Origin: Gammaproteobacteria bacterium
GTDB lineage: Bacteria > Pseudomonadota > Gammaproteobacteria > Steroidobacterales > Woeseiaceae
Direction: 5' to 3'
DNA length: 10,202 nucleotides
Assembly: GCA_029881015.1 (NCBI GenBank)
Contig: JAOUNK010000091.1
Coordinates: 1 to 10,202, forward strand
Positions 9,601 to 10,202 of the stretch are shown piece after piece. A program made the translations under genes and the position numbers. Below the pieces are notes generated by a model that made no database searches, was not told the origin of the DNA, and saw only the letters and a list, made by a program, of their open reading frames with translations. The stretch's first letter is position 1. The number at the start of each line of letters is the position of its first letter.

Positions 9601-9765
9601 ACGAACCAGTTGCGCCGCCGTATCGAGAATCTTCCTGCGCGCGGACTCACCGGGATCCGCCAACGCGGCCAGCTCCCGGACGATCGACTGCTCGTCTGCC
9701 AGGTATTTATCGTTGATGTAGGGAATGCTGCCGGGCTGCGCAGCCGGTTGATCGATGAAGCTCAT
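6613..9765 (-). CDS. putA: PutA, bifunctional proline dehydrogenase / P5C dehydrogenase
   Basis: PutA oxidises proline to glutamate: an FAD proline dehydrogenase makes pyrroline-5-carboxylate, which is channelled to an NAD aldehyde dehydrogenase domain. It has 1,050 residues. The PRODH barrel occupies about 200-490, with ISVKLSALHPRY, VRLVKGAYWDSEIKWAQ, FATHNAHTL and PYLVRRLLENGSNTSFVNK. Tyr457, Arg472 and Arg473 match E. coli Tyr540, Arg555 and Arg556. The P5CDH domain runs from about 550 to 1035, with PWNFPLAIFTGQ, FTGSTEVA, Glu804 (AETGGQ), catalytic Cys838 (SAGQRCSA) and QPFGGRGLSGTGPKAGG. There is no N-terminal ribbon-helix-helix, so it should not repress its own gene as E. coli PutA does, and no extra C-terminal domain. 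Residue 729 is Ala where the family has the KPAE Glu. The ATG at 9765-9763 has GGAG six nt upstream (9772-9775). It forms an operon with sdaA. Confidence 0.97.
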   Translation of the reverse strand: MSFIDQPAAQPGSIPYINDKYLADEQSIVRELAALADPGESARRKILDTAAQLVRAVRKNTKNEGGIEAFLQQYDLSSDEGVLLMCIAEALLRIPDADTADRLIADKITSAKWQDHVGTSDSLFVNASTWGLMLTGKILTLDEISGRSPARLLGKLVTRAGEPVVRGAMRQAMKIMGHQFVMGRTIGEALKRALKSTDLPYRYSFDMLGESALTAADAQRYLDNYHTGIKSIADGPQVDAPDVFSAPGISVKLSALHPRYEFSHEERVMAELLPAVRELALHAKEVGIGLTIDSEEAHRLELWLGIFERVYRDPALDGWDGFGVALQTYQRRGNDAMRFLIELAGDVGRRIPVRLVKGAYWDSEIKWAQEQGLESYPVFTRKSHSDVSYLAAARAALGAGEKIYAQFATHNAHTLASILHFAGSRRDYEFQRLHGMGEELYAEVVDPEKHDRPCRVYAPVGNHEDLLPYLVRRLLENGSNTSFVNKIADESIDVMDIVADPLELAAKHDYAAHDRIPAPADIFRPERDNSRGINLADRTVSRELLTELHAASQKSITGRPIIGGQEVNGREDPSVNPANTSEVVGVCHQVSEEHIDRAIELSVAAQPAWDRLGGHERANILNRAADLFEAHKDELLRLCVMEGGRSIPDSISELREAVDFMRYYGAQARKHFGDPIVMPGPTGERNTYTMRGRGVFIAISPWNFPLAIFTGQVTAALAAGNAVLAKPAAPTPLVAYRAVQLLHEAGVPADILHFIPGSGRLVGGRAVADPRIAGVVFTGSTEVAQTINQTLASRDGPIGVLIAETGGQNAMFVDSSALPEQVVHDAIYSAFNSAGQRCSALRLLCVQDEIEPRTLDLLKGYMDELVIGDPRQLSTDVGPVIDDPSRVTLDAHIERMAREQRVVHRCTLPDETRSGTYFAPTLVEIDDIGALTEEQFGPVLHVVKFKSRHLDKMLAAVNATGFGLTMGLHSRIDSRVAGVAANCGAGNLYVNRNMIGAVVGVQPFGGRGLSGTGPKAGGPNYVQRFGTEFTLSNNISAVGGNASLLTLGSD

Positions 9766-9832
9766 AAGACACTCCGTACGTCCACGTCGAGTGGATTCGT
9801 GTTATTGCCCGCGGGCGGGCCTGAGGCCGGCG

Positions 9833-9861
9833 ATTATAGGGCATTAAATGCGAGACCGGCA
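9833..9861 (-). promoter_or_regulatory. Candidate sigma-70 promoter for putA-sdaA
   Basis: Read on the minus strand, a perfect TATAAT -10 box lies at 9838-9833, in the only sizeable gap upstream of putA. The expected -35 position at a 17-bp spacing (9861-9856) reads TGCCGG, a poor match to TTGACA, so an activator may be needed. The start point would be near 9826 and the leader about 60 nt. The leader includes a 10-bp palindrome, GCCCGCGGGC (9807-9816), and GGCC-TCA-GGCC (9820-9830, just after the -10 box), either of which could be an RNA hairpin or a binding site. Because this PutA lacks a DNA-binding domain, a separate regulator (for example of the Lrp or AraC type) is plausible but not visible. 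Confidence 0.5.
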
Positions 9862-9880
9862 CAGGTATTGACACGGATTC

Positions 9881-10202
9881 TCAGCCTTTCCCGCGATTCC
9901 GGTCGCGCAGCATACGGCGAGTATGTTTGTCCGGCCGGCCAGGCGTTGTCGGCATCCGCAGGCGATCGCTGCGCAGGTCGCCAAGGTGGCTTTCCCGCGC
10001 GGCGATACTCTCTTCGGCCTCGCTGTAGCAGGACCGTGCCTCGGCCGCCGGTCCGCGCCGCGAGGGAATACCCACAACCGTCAGTTCGTAGGTAAGCTGA
10101 TTGCGGACTACCCGAATCCGATCGCCAATCGTCACCTTGTTCGAGCTGCGTGATCGTTCCCCGTTCAAACGGATATGCCCGCCCTGCACCGCGGCGCTTG
10201 CA
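9881..10202 (-). CDS. hslR: Hsp15 (HslR), S4-domain ribosome-associated protein (5' end missing)
   Basis: Hsp15 is a heat-shock RNA-binding protein that binds free 50S subunits carrying a stalled nascent chain with its tRNA and helps recycle them. The visible 106 residues start inside the S4 RNA-binding domain (ASAAVQGGHIRLNGERSRSS) and continue to the family's C-terminal part (GPAAEARSCYSEAEESIAAR) and a basic tail (GRPDKHTRRMLRDRNRGKG). The tail resembles the RRPDKKERRDL region of E. coli Hsp15 (133 residues). About the first 25-30 residues, including the start and the expected RLDKWLW motif, lie beyond the right edge. A GTG at 10189 is an internal codon, not the start. The gene is on the same strand as putA but 115 bp upstream of it, with a probable putA promoter in between. 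Confidence 0.9.
   Translation of the reverse strand, partial: ASAAVQGGHIRLNGERSRSSNKVTIGDRIRVVRNQLTYELTVVGIPSRRGPAAEARSCYSEAEESIAARESHLGDLRSDRLRMPTTPGRPDKHTRRMLRDRNRGKG

Noticed and set aside
9868..9873. TTGACA on the plus strand inside the hslR-putA gap
   Set aside because: No matching -10 box follows at a suitable distance and no plus-strand gene lies downstream.
9088..10095. 335-codon open frame on the plus strand, opposite putA and hslR
   Set aside because: It crosses the putA N-terminus, the intergenic promoter region and hslR in one frame with no domain similarity, so it is a composition artefact.
10187..10189. GTG at 10189 as the start of hslR
   Set aside because: The frame continues upstream to the window edge with S4-domain sequence (ASAA before VQGGH), so this codon is internal to a gene cut by the edge.

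Overview
This is a compact, GC-rich bacterial window with almost no non-coding DNA. The protein repertoire suggests a gammaproteobacterium: Hsp15 (HslR), a single-chain iron-sulfur SdaA, a PutA of about 1,050 residues and SixA. I infer the class from family resemblance only. The combination recalls Xanthomonadales or Woeseiales-like lineages, but no marker gene here proves it.

Left half (about 1-5150, plus strand): the downstream part of a SUF iron-sulfur cluster assembly operon, in the order sufB (3' end only) - sufC - sufD - sufS - sufU - sufT, followed after 24 bp by a SixA-type histidine phosphatase. The genes are packed head to tail, with ATGA, TGATG and ATGA overlaps and 8-bp gaps, so they are almost certainly one transcript whose promoter lies outside the window. 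SufBCD is the scaffold and ATPase complex. SufS takes sulfur from cysteine. SufU, rather than SufE, is the likely sulfur acceptor. SufT is a MIP18/DUF59 maturation factor. SufS carries the histidine that zinc-dependent SufS-SufU pairs use, which fits SufU as its partner.

Middle (5151-5260): a 110-bp convergent intergenic stretch with small palindromes but no convincing intrinsic terminator.

Right half (minus strand): putA (proline to glutamate, bifunctional) is followed by sdaA (L-serine to pyruvate and ammonia), with a TGATG stop/start overlap, forming an amino-acid catabolic operon. A TATAAT box lies upstream of putA in the 115-bp gap that separates it from a partial hslR (Hsp15), which runs off the right edge.

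I see no mobile element, CRISPR array, tRNA or rRNA. Nothing here looks like an undescribed system. The points worth a second look are residue-level departures in otherwise familiar proteins (a CxC in SufD, a lost nucleotide-contact Glu in PutA), the SufU-type sulfur transfer pair, and the company kept by sixA and sdaA.
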